This document shows positions 1 to 12,200 of a DNA stretch of 64,000 nucleotides, one piece after another. Positions within the stretch are counted from its first letter, which is position 1, and every line of letters starts with the position of its first letter. Both the position numbers and the translations under genes were made by a program. The stretch is from Lytechinus pictus (taxonomy: Eukaryota > Echinodermata > Echinoidea > Temnopleuroida > Toxopneustidae). The stretch is from contig NC_087247.1 in assembly GCF_037042905.1 (NCBI RefSeq), forward strand, positions 64,441,420 to 64,505,419. The letters are read 5' to 3'. Below the pieces are notes generated by a model. That model had not been told where the DNA came from. It worked only from the letters and a program-made list of their open reading frames with translations, and searched no databases.

Positions 1-1002
1 TTAGAGTAGCTGGATCATCTCATTATGATGAAGAAAGTCAGTAGAAACATAGATATGCTAAATAAAAATATCTTGGAGCCATAGCTAAAATAGCTTTAGT
101 TGAAGTAGACAAGCCTGTGATATATTTCTTTTTATCTTTAAACACTTCATTGGCTTGATTCCTACATGAAAAAAAATAAGACATAAACCTTACTTCATAC
201 AAATACATGGAATAATGTAAAATAAAATAGTTTTCAAAACTTTGATTCTCAATTTTTCCGTTATATACAATGTTCAAAATGTTAAAAATGTATTACCCCG
301 GTACTTAGAATACAAATGCTCTAGCCTGCTAGGCAATAGTACATAATAATGATGGAGGGAACAGGTCACCAAAGCATATTTGGTTTGTTTTACAGAAAAG
401 AGAAAAGAAAAGGCAAAAACATGTCATAGTGTCAACATATCATGGTGAATACACAGATACTGTACTCAATACAATTGAAATAAATTACTATGAAATCTAC
501 AAATATTCCACATTGCTTAAGATGATTTGTAGGAAAGAGAAAAAATAAGTGCATTCCTGGAAATTTTGTTATACAATTTAACAAATAATACACACTTCCT
601 TTGTTCATCAATACCACAAGCATACAAGTACCTAAATATGCACAGTGTAGAGTCATACATATTTTAAACATGATACTAAAGTTGGCCAACACTGTTTTAC
701 ATACGTGTATTTTAAAAATTATAATTTCTTGGACATCCATGTTGAATTATTATTCATAAAAATACCAAGTGTAAGGTAGATTACTATGGATAAGTATGCC
801 GTCTTTTCAATAAGTACATATTCAAACTTGTGTAAAATTAGCTGGAATACAAAGGTCACTGACCTGACTGGGCTCCATGCTGCTAAAATGACTATCAGAA
901 CATCAAACTCATTAAAAATGGAAACAATAGATATTTACCATATGATTTACTAATAGAAATAACATCCCATTAAACAAGGATGGAATGATAGATCAAATTC
1001 AA
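1..1002. other. AT-rich stretch with no recognisable gene
   Basis: Open frames here are short, low-complexity and Phe/Ile/Cys-rich, as expected by chance in AT-rich DNA. I see no exon or known element. Confidence 0.5.
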
Positions 1003-1896
1003 TATCATTTTAGTTTAATTCAACAATGTACCAATGGTACTCTGAGAGTGTCACAGTAATGATCATAATGATATCATTTTAGTTTAATTCAACAATGTAC
1101 CAATGGTACTCTAAAAGTGTCACAGTAATGATAATAATGATATCATTTTAGTTTAATTCAACAATGTACCAATGGTACTCTGAGAGTGTCACAGTAATGA
1201 TCATAATGATATCATTTTAGTTTAATTCAACAATGTACCAATGGTACTCTGAGAGTGTCACAGTAATGATCATGATGATATCATTTTAGTTTAATTCAAC
1301 AATGTACCAATGGTACTCTGAGAGTGTCACAGTAATGATCATAATGATATCATTTTAGTTTAATTCAACAATGTACCAATGGTACTCTGAGAGTGTCACA
1401 GTAACGATCATAATGATATCATTTTAGTTTAATTCAACAATGTACCAATGGTACTCTGAGAGTGTCACAGTAATGATCATAATGATATCATTTTAGTTTA
1501 ATTCAACAATGTACCAATGGTACTCTGAGAGTGTCACAGTAATGATCATAATGATATCATTTTAGTTTAATTCAACAATGTACCAATGGTACTCTGAGAG
1601 TGTCACAGTAATGATCATAATGATATCATTTTAGTTTAATTCAACAATGTACCAATGGTACTCTGAGAGTGTCACAGTAATGATCATAATGATATCATTT
1701 TAGTTTAATTCAACAATTTACCAATGGTACTCTGAGAGTGTCACAGTAATGATCATGATGATATCATTTTAGTTTAATTCAACAATGTACCAATGGTACT
1801 CTGAGAGTGTCACAGTAATGATCATAATGATATCATTTTAGTTTAATTCAACAATTTACCAATGGTACTCTGAGAGTGTCACAGTAATGATCATAA
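1003..1896. repeat. Minisatellite, 69-bp unit, about 13 copies
   Basis: Unit starts TATCATTTTAGTTTAATTCA and recurs at exactly 69-bp steps (1003, 1072, 1141 ...). Copies are nearly identical, differing at a few positions (ATGTACC/ATTTACC, ATCATAATGA/ATCATGATGA). Each unit contains the palindromes GTACCAATGGTAC and TGATCA. The high identity suggests recent expansion or homogenisation. Confidence 0.97.
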
Positions 1897-2888
1897 AAAA
1901 AATCAAATATATCGTGCCAAAATTAAGAAAAATGTAGAACTAAGTACAAGCAAAACTTTCATGAGTTGGGTATACTGCCAGGTGACTAAAGATTTTAGCT
2001 CACTCTTACATTGAAAAGCACAACCAGATATAGAACAAAGCAAAGTATAAATAGTACACAGCACAAAATCAAAACTAAAAACTTGAATTTCATGCTATAT
2101 TTTCTTTCATGATATGTATAATTTCATCTTATTTATAATATCGGGCATGATAGCTTAATAGCTGTGAAAATATGATAAGTTGATCAAATGTTCCATTAAC
2201 AAGAATTGCATCATGATAATAAAGAAAGAATTATAGATCTGACTTCATGAGAAATTTAAGCATATTTTAATAAGATTCATAGACAAGCAATTACACATTT
2301 GATGTAAAATTAAAAGGAAAGTAAAGGATGGTATTATTACCGAGTTGTAAGGTGTAAATACAAAATATACAATATAAAAATAACTATCTGTATACTACAA
2401 GTACTATAAAATGAGGTATGATCTAAATGGTTTTGCACTTCTCTCAAAAGTATAATTTATGGAGCTAAAGATAGGGACTCCTATTGTACAAGACCCTAAT
2501 ATTACAAGAAAATGCCATGAAAATAATAAATGTTCATATATTTTACTGACATCCAATGTAGACTTCTGTAAAGCATCGCTTAAAGACATTCATCAAAATA
2601 AGGTACTTGCATTACAATATCTTAATTGTTTTATTAAAAACCAAAATCTGTTTTATTCTATACTTAAATATGTCACTAAAAATGTAGAATTATAATAATT
2701 GATAATCTTCTTCATATCATTTTTTTTCCAATCATTACTAGTACCTTTCTCAATATTGAATATGCTTAATTCAATGTTTCCCGTATAAAAAAAAATCATG
2801 TAAAAACATCAAAATGTTTGGTAATACTGGAATTACTTTCTGTACTAACCTCTCTTTGTTTTGTGCAGACTATTACATGTATTACATG
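1897..2888. other. AT-rich stretch, nothing recognised
   Basis: No exon, terminal inverted repeat or RNA gene recognised; only chance open frames. Confidence 0.45.
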
Positions 2889-3023
2889 TTAAGTATACTA
2901 GAACAGGGGGAGGGATCATGGGTTAAGTATACTAGAACAGGGGGAGGGATCATGGGTTAAGTATACTAGAACAGGGGGAGGGATCATGGGTTAAGTATAC
3001 TAGAACAGGGGGAGGGATCATGG
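2889..3023. repeat. Tandem repeat, 34-bp unit, four copies
   Basis: TTAAGTATACTAGAACAGGG followed by GGAGGGATCATGGG repeats at 2889, 2923, 2957 and 2991 with no differences seen. Confidence 0.95.
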
Positions 3024-3349
3024 CCTCCTTCCATGCTTTGCATGATTTTTCGGAATGCATAAAGATACCGAAGCAAAATTTTATTGATTTTTTTCTTTTG
3101 AACTTTAGAGATCAAATTTGCAACACCACTCTTTACAAGACAATGGCTATTTTCATACCACAATGGGAGATTAAATTATTTTCATTCTAATTGGTGTGCT
3201 TACTTGATTTATTGTTAAATTCAATTGTAAGATATTCTGTAATAATTTTCATTGCAAAAACAATGAAAAAAGGAGGAAAAACCATAGAAATATATAAGAA
3301 ATTCTAAAAACAAAGAAATACAGAATGTAGCTAAGGCGAGCAAATAATA

Positions 3350-4795
3350 CGCCAGCCTGTAACGTGGAAAATGGAGTTATTGGTCAAGCAAGAAAAGTGG
3401 AGGGTGGCAACTCCACCTTTGACCTTCTGACCTAAAAATCAATATCATTCCTGGGATCTATGCTAGTACCATGCACACCAAATTATATGAGCCTATAGGT
3501 TTAGTTAAACTAAAGTTATTGCATTAACAAGGACTTCCGAAGGGTAAGATGAAAACATGTCACTGTGATCTTGAACTTTTACCTCAAAATCAATAGGTTT
3601 TCTGGGATCCATGCTAGTATCATACACACCAAATTATATGAGCCTAGGTTAAGTTGAACTAAAGTTATCGCGTTTACAAGAACTTCAGAAGGGTAAGATG
3701 AAAACATGTCACTGTGATCTTGACCTTTGACTTTTTGACCTCAAAATAAAAAGGCTTCCTGGGATCCATGCTAGTATCATACACACCAAATTATGAGCAT
3801 AGGTTAAGTTAAACTGAAGTTATCGCGTTTACAAAAACTTCAGAAGGGTAAGATGAACACATGTCACTGTGATCTTGACCCTTGACCTTTGAACCTCAAA
3901 ATCAAAAGGCTTCCTGGGATCCATGCTAGTATCATACACACCAAATAATACGAGCCCTGGTTAAGTTAAACTCAAAGTTATCGCGTTTACAAGGACTTCA
4001 GAAGGGTAAGATGAACACATGTCACTGTGATCTTGACCTTTGACCTTTTGACCTCAAAATCAAAAGGATTCCTGGGATCCATGCTTGTATCATACATATT
4101 AGCCTAGGTTAAGTTAAACTAAAGTTATCGTGTTTACAAGGACTGCAGAAGGGTAAGATGAAAACATGTCACTGTGACCATGACCTTTTGACCTAAAAAT
4201 CAATAGGCTTCCTTGGATCTATGCTAGTTTCATACACGCCAAATCATATGACCCTAGGTTAAGGTAAACTGAAGTTATCGCGTTTACAAGATCTGCAGGA
4301 GGGTAAGATGAAAACATGTCACTGTACCCTGACCTTTTGACCTCAAAATCAATAGGCTTCCTTGGATCCATGCTAGTTTCATACACACCAAATAATATGA
4401 GCCTAGGTTACGGTAAACTGAAGTTATCGCGTTTACAAGGACTTCAGAAGGGTACGATAAAAACATGTCACTGTGACCTTGACCTTTTGACCTAAAAATC
4501 ATAGGCTTCCTTGGATCCATGCTAGTTTCATACACACCAAATCATATGAGCCTCTACGAAAACTGAAGTTATCTCGTTTACAAGGACTGCAGAAGGGTAA
4601 GATGGAAACATATTACTGTGACCTTGACCTTTTGACCTCAAAATCAAAAGGCTTCGTGGGATCCATGCAAGTATTGCACACACCAAATTATATGAGCCTA
4701 GCTTAAGTTAAATTGAAGTTATCGGGTTTACAAGGAAAAGTTGACAGACGGACGGACACTGAGCGTGGTACCATAATACGTCACGTCTAGAAGGG
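3350..4795. repeat. Diverged tandem array, about 150-bp unit, about nine copies
   Basis: The marker GAAGGGTAAGATG recurs at 3541, 3690, 3845, 4003, 4150, 4300, 4449 and 4594 (spacing 145-158 bp). Each unit carries TGACCTTTGACCT-type half sites and CCTGGGATCCATGCTAGT. The array ends in GACAGACGGACGGACACTGA, a form of ending I associate with dispersed marine invertebrate repeats. Confidence 0.9.
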
Positions 4796-5612
4796 CGTAT
4801 AAAAAGTTAGCTTTCGCAATTTTCCTTTGCAAAATCTAGAAATAAGATGACAAATATGACACCTTGAAAAGAATGAAAGTCACAAGTGGAACTTGGTGTC
4901 AAAAATGCAAATTTTTTTTCATGAATAAATTTGCATATCTTATTCATAATAATTGTAAAATAGTTATTTTAGGAATTTCTATTGTATACTAACTTGTAGT
5001 TTTTGTGGTAAAAGAAATACAATTTGCAAAGATTGACCAAAATAACCCAGTAAAGTGAACATCCAAGTATTTGTCTGAGGTATAAATGTAACTCATCCCA
5101 CTGCAATGATAAAAAGTGAATTTGATGTGAGCATAATGGCCCAAATACTCAACCACTTTACAGTGATGTCAACAGGTTTAAAGTTCAAGTCTTAAGAGAT
5201 GTTGTCAATTCAATTACAAGGTAACAGTTGAAATTAGTCTTGAAACATAGATAATGCACCATTTCATGATATAACGAAAGTTCTATTATTTCATCTAGTT
5301 TTTGTTTGTTTGATGGAAATCCACTTCAAATCATACATATAGAGTGTAGTTTCTGTGAAAAAAATTCAATTGATACTCCATCAACAATATCAGCAATAAG
5401 ATCATATGCTCCTGTCTAGAGTTGTATCTTCCTGCTTATAATGCTCAATCAAACTTAAATTATCAAGGATGACTTTAAGATGGTATCATCGCTCCATCAA
5501 TTAACTGCAATAGGCTGGAGGTGGAGTAGCTGTCTAAGCAGAACATTTGTGAAATACCTTCTAGTTTCCTGCAACATTTCTTGTTCATTGACCAATAGGG
5601 TGTTCCAATAAA
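4796..5612. other. Stretch downstream of the kinase stop; possible 3' UTR, no feature
   Basis: The 3' UTR of the minus-strand gene must begin at 6031 and run down through here or end before it. I see no clear AATAAA on the minus strand between 5000 and 6031, so the transcript end is not placed. Confidence 0.4.
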
Positions 5613-5763
5613 CTTACAATTAATCACATGTCTATTCTGAGCCTTGAAATCAATCGTAATACTTGCAATCAATCACATGTCTATTCTGAGCCTTGAAATC
5701 AATCATAAAGCTTGCAATCAATCACATATCTATTATGAGCCTTGAAATCAATCATAATGCTTG
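5613..5763. repeat. Tandem repeat, 49-bp unit, three copies
   Basis: AATCACATGTCTATTCTGAG plus CCTTGAAATCAATC recurs with 49-bp spacing (CACATGTCTA or a variant at 5625, 5674, 5723). It lies about 270 bp beyond the stop codon and so may be in the 3' UTR. Confidence 0.9.
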
Positions 5764-6031
5764 CAGTTGCTCTTTTTCTTCCATCAACAAGTATAAATTG
5801 GATTGATGTAGTTAAAAATTGATCCATCACTTGCAAATTTGCGACTGAAGTTGGCAATCAATTGCAAATATTTTCTTGCAACACCCCCTGAAGGCCGAGG
5901 ACCTTGCAAACGATAGCCATATTATGAACTATCCATAATCAATCAACTCTAGTCTACCTGTATACCGGAACACTGTCAAGCTCTTCATGCAGATGACTCA
6001 GAGTTTTCTGATAAAAAAGAAATCCTACAAA

Positions 6032-6262
6032 TCAACTGAGTGTACATATTTTGCTCTGTTGAGAAGTTGGCTTTCCTCTTGGTGTCACACTAGAAGTGAC
6101 TCTTTTCTCTCTGGCGCTCAACCTCAGCTGTTCAGACTGAAGGTTCATCAGTTGTTCTTGAAGATTAAGCATCATCTTGTTGTTATCAGCCATCTTATGA
6201 CTCTGGTCTACTAGCTCATTACGTAGTAGGCTGATTTCACCTTTTAAGATTTGCTCACGTTC
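6032..6262 (-). CDS. NEK9: Coding exon 30: end of coiled coil and stop codon
   Basis: Residues 1385-1460 and [23 protein letters not shown] continues the heptads to about 1435; the end is [20 protein letters not shown]. Acceptor CAAAG lies just after a (TC)n run that serves as polypyrimidine tract. Confidence 0.87.
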   Translation of the reverse strand, partial: EREQILKGEISLLRNELVDQSHKMADNNKMMLNLQEQLMNLQSEQLRLSAREKRVTSSVTPRGKPTSQQSKICTLS

Positions 6263-9200
6263 CTTTGAAAGAGAGAGAGAGAGATTCAGTTGGTCTATAC
6301 ATGCATCTTACAAGCATGCTCATTGGTTATTGCTATCAAGGAACACATGCTGCCAGTATCTACAAGAACATAGATCTGGCCAAGGCCTATCCTAGATTTC
6401 AGTCCCAGATTAGTTCAGCTTGCTGTCATCATTATAACTTCACTATTATGCTTACAAACTACAGTATATAAGTCTGTGTTGATATTGCTTAAACAACTTA
6501 TCTGCAAGCAACATAAAATTCGCATGGATATATGTACAACAGGTTGCCATAGAAAATCATTAACTACATTCAAATAAGAATATTACAAAGTGGATCCTGA
6601 TCAAATGATTGGTATCATATTGCATAAGCCATAAATTGACCATTGATGGGCGGTCATCAGTAAAGTTCATGACTAGTCACAGTTCTGAGATGTGGATGGT
6701 TTATCAAATAACAAGGATCCATACAAAAATAATACACATTATTTTGCCCAGACATTTGTAATTGCATACATTCATTACAGTTGAAACAGTCCAAACAGGA
6801 CATGTTAAAACTATTCTATAAGAACAATTTTTTACTAATTTCCTCGCTGTTGTGTTTTTTTGTTTTTTTTTAATAGGCAAATATTAGGATATCAATACAG
6901 TCCATCTTTCCACAAAAAAAAAAGATTATTGTGAAAGGAACAAAATGTATACATAAACCACATACCTTAGCTGCTTCATTAGCCTTCTCTTCAATCTCTT
7001 CCATTTGTTTATTTTTCTCATCTTCTAGCTTTCTGAGTTGTGCTTCAGTTTTCTCTTTTTCCTCTTGTAGTCTATGTAGTTCCTGTTGTAATTTCATTTC
7101 TTTACTTCCTTCTCCAGGCTTCTTGGGATTGTCTTTCAGCAGACCCTCTATGGTCCATGAACTTCATAAAAGAGAGCAAATATGAACATTTCAATTCCTC
7201 AAATGAAATTTTATCTGCTTACTATTTATCCATTTCTAGACCAGTTTTTAACCATGCTTTTGGACAAGACTTTAAAGTAGAACGTTCAGAAACTGAGAAG
7301 AAAACATCAAGATAAATTGCACTGCTGAGGGTTAACAGAAACAAACCCTTTTCTTTCTCCAGTTACACTGCACATTATCTACATCTACAGGTTGTTCCTA
7401 TTTGTTATATTTCATTTGAAAAAATGTACAAAATCATTGTAAAAGGATTCATTGATGATAAACAGGGGTTCAATTTTACTAGAGCAGTAAAAAACTTACC
7501 GAATTTTAAGTGGTTTTTTTTTTACAAAGAATCACAAACCTCAAAATTAGAGTCCTAGTGTATATCATACATAAAAGGAAATATGTCAACTCAAAAATCA
7601 AATGGAAATGTGTCAATAAAAGTACTATTTATGCAAGATACCTTGTTCTAGCTCTGCCTCTAGCCATCCGCAATCTGTTGAGTGGTCGAGGAGCACCTGG
7701 TACTGGTGGTTTCTGCTGTTTGTATGGACTTACTTTACTTGCATGCCTATAAATAATAAAAAATATATATCAGAACATTTAAGACAAATATCAGAAGCAA
7801 AATCAAATTAACTTTAAAGTTTTTCCAACATAAAAGTATGAAAAAACTTTGAATTCACAAATGAAATGTGTGACGAAATCAATACATATTGAGGATTATT
7901 GGTATTTAGGCAATTGCAAAATTTGGTGGACAATGTATAAAAAGAAAACAACAAATGTGCTTCATCTCCTTGATTTGTTGGTCTATCACAAATCTTGAAT
8001 CTTACATTAAAAAAAATGATACAAGTCTTTCAATCTGAATAATGTTTTGTTTTATATTTCACCAAATTCCTTGACAGCCCAATCCATCACTATTAAATAT
8101 TGCACATGTGGGATTGGAGTAAAAAATTCACTTAAATGCATAATCACACAAGGATTCTTTAATATTTTTCCTGAAAATTTTAATGACGGGTAAAATATTT
8201 CCATGTTTCCACATTCCAACGGCTATTTGACATTATGTCTGGGTCAAATAACCCCTAGACACAAATGTAACGTAACTGTTACATGAGTAACCATGTTTCC
8301 TGTCTCATACGTAAAAACTACCACTCTTTGACCAAAAATGATTGTCCCACTATTACATATAAAAAATTAAATTTACACTCTTTATCACTTTATTGCTGTC
8401 AAATGAAATGGAACATGAGTCACCAATACATTTTGGCATAAACAACAAAATAAAAAAAAAATTACTTATTTTTTTTTGGTACAGCTCAATTGTCTACTAA
8501 ATGATATGCCTATGTTATGTTAATGGATGCAAATAATAATTTCAAGCTCTTGGAACAAGTCATTTTAAGTAACCGTGGAATTGCCCATTAAAGTAATTAA
8601 GGAAACAAACAAGGTGTATGTATGGATAGACCGCAGCTAACCCCAAAACATAATGGCTCCAGCTAGTTTCATGGTGTAGGCTATGAAATATAGCTGCAGA
8701 TAAATAGACAAATACATGATCATCAAATTTGAGCATCTTGTCATAACAAAAATTTTCCATTCAAAATCTCTATTAAATGAAGGGAGGTAAGGAAGGTTAT
8801 AAGTTTAATTCACTGAACCACACCTCTCCTTTAGAAATAATAGACTTTGACTATGATACTTACATAGCAGCTGTGGCCACATAAGCAAACTTCTTTCCTT
8901 GTTTTGTAGGCTCTTCAGGTCTAAGTCGGAAAAAAAAAATTTCCTTCATTAATAAGATTATAGGAGAAAAAAAATCATCATTATCAAATTACCAATACAA
9001 ATTCCGCCATCTAAACAAGTAAAGTGGTCAAGAATACATCAATAATCTAAATCAATGGGGAATTCTATAAAGTAGATGTATGTCTAAACATCCAGAAATT
9101 ATTTGTCACTGCTTTTTGCTTCATATGAAACGGTGTGGTACCCTCAAACTATCATGGCTTGAGTAGTTCATAAAGTGATGTAAGAATGGGGAAAAATGGG

Positions 9201-12200
9201 GGTCGGATGTACAACGAGGTTGTTTAATGGATTGCCTGCTTGTGCACCTAGAAAATAATATTCAAATTCAATGAACACTAAAGTATAAACTTACATTCTA
9301 TCTTTAGGTTGCCTTAGTTCTGAGCCTGAATCACTGGACACAGGATCTGTTTTAAAGTCTATTCCACTCTCTGGTGATGTGATGACCTGCATCTCACCGG
9401 AAGCTTTCTTAACCAACACTGGGATATTCTGACCTTCAAATCCTCTCTGATGATGGAACAACAAAAAATGAATGGATGTAGAAAAAAATCATTTAACAAG
9501 AATGGCAATTGTTAATATAATTAAGCTCTAAGATAAAATGTGTTTTAAAAGTTAAATAGTAAAATCAATCAGGCTTGTCATCAGGGAACTTTATTGCTAG
9601 CTCCTTGCCTCAGGGTTCAAGAGGACAAAAATTAGTAGGTTTCAGGGCTTAATTTAATAAAAAGATAAATTTCATCTCCTCTTTTATGTCAGTGGGACAG
9701 TTAATGCATGGCAAGTGGGTACCATATAGCATTTGGTGAAGGTCTGAAATAGAGAAAGTAGTGACACAATGCTGCACTTATAATAAACCAGTCTTCTGTC
9801 CAATAAATCTTCTGTCTAATAATTTTATTGGCCTTTCTTAATATACATGTGCAATTATCACTTCAAGAAAAACAAGCACATCAATGATGTGGAGCTCATC
9901 CGGCATCTTGCAACAAAATTTAACACAATTTTTAATTTCAGCCCAGTTGACACTGTAGTGAATTCTATTGGTGACATAAATTGAGGAAACAGAATTGAAA
10001 TTGATCAACAAATGAAGGAGAAAAAGCATTTTTGTGATTTATGAATAAATTTTGCATAAATTAGCATAATTTCCTAGTCAAAATTTCAAATTCTGTTTGA
10101 AAGTTTGGTGACCCTCATGTAGCTCTACTAGATGGATGAAAAGAAAATCCATATTGGTCAACAAATAAATAAGAAGCATTTTTTGGTGATTATGAATAAA
10201 TTTAATAGCATAAATAATTTCCTAGTAAAAATTTCAAAATTCTGTGTACAATTTTGGTGAACCACATGAAGCTCTACCAGATGGAATAAAAAAATCAAAA
10301 TCGGTCAACAAATAAAGAAGGAGAGCATTTTTTGTGAATTTTAAAAATTATGCATAGATTAGCATATCTAATGAGTTTCAAAATTCTGTGTAGAAGTTTT
10401 AAATCCCCCACCTAATAATATCATATACATGTAAAGCAAACAGAATTGAAATCGGACTTGAACTGACGAAGAAGAACATTTTAAATTGTGGATGGACGAA
10501 GGACGCCACGCCAAAGGCATAAGCTCATGAGCTAAAAATTAAGAAAATGCAAATAGAGGAAACAGCATTTCATGAAAACAAACTTGTGAACTAGAAGAGG
10601 CATGTTTTTAGACACTTCAAGAATATTGGAAATTTGAATACTACACCTTTGTATTACTGTCTCTTCTGGTAATCTGATCAGGTTTCCTACTTTGATCTGT
10701 TGATAGAATGAAAATGAATAAAAAAAAAGCTATACTAAATGGAAACATTCTTAAATTTGTCCAATTATTCTTCATGACCATCTTTATGAAGACCATTGGT
10801 AAACATTGATAAATCTTACCATTCATCTCAAATGGTATACAGGGTTGAAAAGTGAATAGTGACAGTTATAGTAGTATTGGATACATATCATATTCAGTAT
10901 CAATTGATCAGTGCTGTAGAAAAAACATGTGCGCAGAAAACACGTCATCAAACAATTTGGAGGGTTAAAAATTTCATATCTGGTTTATCAACATCATGCA
11001 ATGAATCATCCCTGTCAAGAATAATTTGTTAATTTCAGAACTATATGAGATCTTAAAGAACGATGTACGAAATTCATTTTAGGAAGTAGGGTTCTTATGA
11101 ATCTTCAAAAATCCATTAGCCATCATGATAATGCTCTATCTGTCAAAATATAAGATTATTAAATTAAAAAGTAGTGAGGGAGCATAGTGACATAATTCAA
11201 AATAATTTGTCACATACGAAATTATAGCATCAATGAACATAGAGAGTGTCAACATTTTGTAGTGTTGCTATTGAGAAGGTCTATTTTGCCAAGATTTTGT
11301 GACCATCGTTCTCTCGGAGCACTTTTTTTGGTAGAGTTTTTTCTATGTTTGCATAGCAATAAAATAGTGATACAATTCTTCCACTTAATTTTGCTGCCTC
11401 CAACAAATCTACAAAAGCAACACCAGAGTCAAGATCATGCTCTTCTGGCCTGCTTGGCCATGCAGAAACTTTTCCTGTCATATCAGTTTGTATACTGCAC
11501 AAATCAGAGTGCTAGCTGGCAGGATATCTCAATGTGACTTGAGTTAGATCAATACTTAAAAATTAAACCCTGCAATCTCCTAAGAAAGTGCTCTGAGAGA
11601 ATGAGCTTGAATAAAACTGTGTGAATTTAGCAGATTGGTTAATTCAGTGACAGAAATCACTTACATTTACTGAAGATTACAAATCCTTCAAGGTAATACT
11701 TTAGTTTGAATTGATTTGAAATGTGTAAAATTAAGTCATTTTTTAAATACATTTTTATTTTTATCAAGTGAATCTAATATTTCCTCATCTTCCAGTTTGT
11801 CTCCATGTTGCTAATACTCCATCAGTGTATTGTATAGGTTCATGGTTTCCTTGGCATGCCTACCAAATTGTGCCCACACTTCAACTCTATGCGCATATTG
11901 AGTGGACCTTCTTAACAGCAACACTGATTAGTGTTGAAGCCCTCTACGTTTGTTTGGATAGCATCACGTAGTATAAATGGTGGGTATTAGTGGATATCAC
12001 AGCAAGGCTCAAGGTAAAAAAAAACATTGAGTAAAATATTATACTATACTATCAAGTGTATAGGAATCATTGATTAGGACTTGTGCATAAGGGCTTTCAG
12101 CTAGTTTCTTGTCTATCCAAGTTATAAAATAAAAGACATGCTCTAAGGATGATTATCTTTCCTATGTTAACTTTTTGAAAGAATGAATAAAATGATTTTA

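Noticed and set aside
432..740. 102-codon minus-strand open frame
   Set aside because: Rich in Phe, Ile, Cys and Leu, no domain or splice context; fits chance in AT-rich DNA.
1003..1896. CRISPR-like array
   Set aside because: Units are contiguous tandem copies with no variable spacers, in a eukaryotic genome.
7151..7153. CATAG acceptor for exon 29
   Set aside because: Gives the wrong phase after exon 28 and a quick stop; TATGAAG slightly upstream restores the frame.
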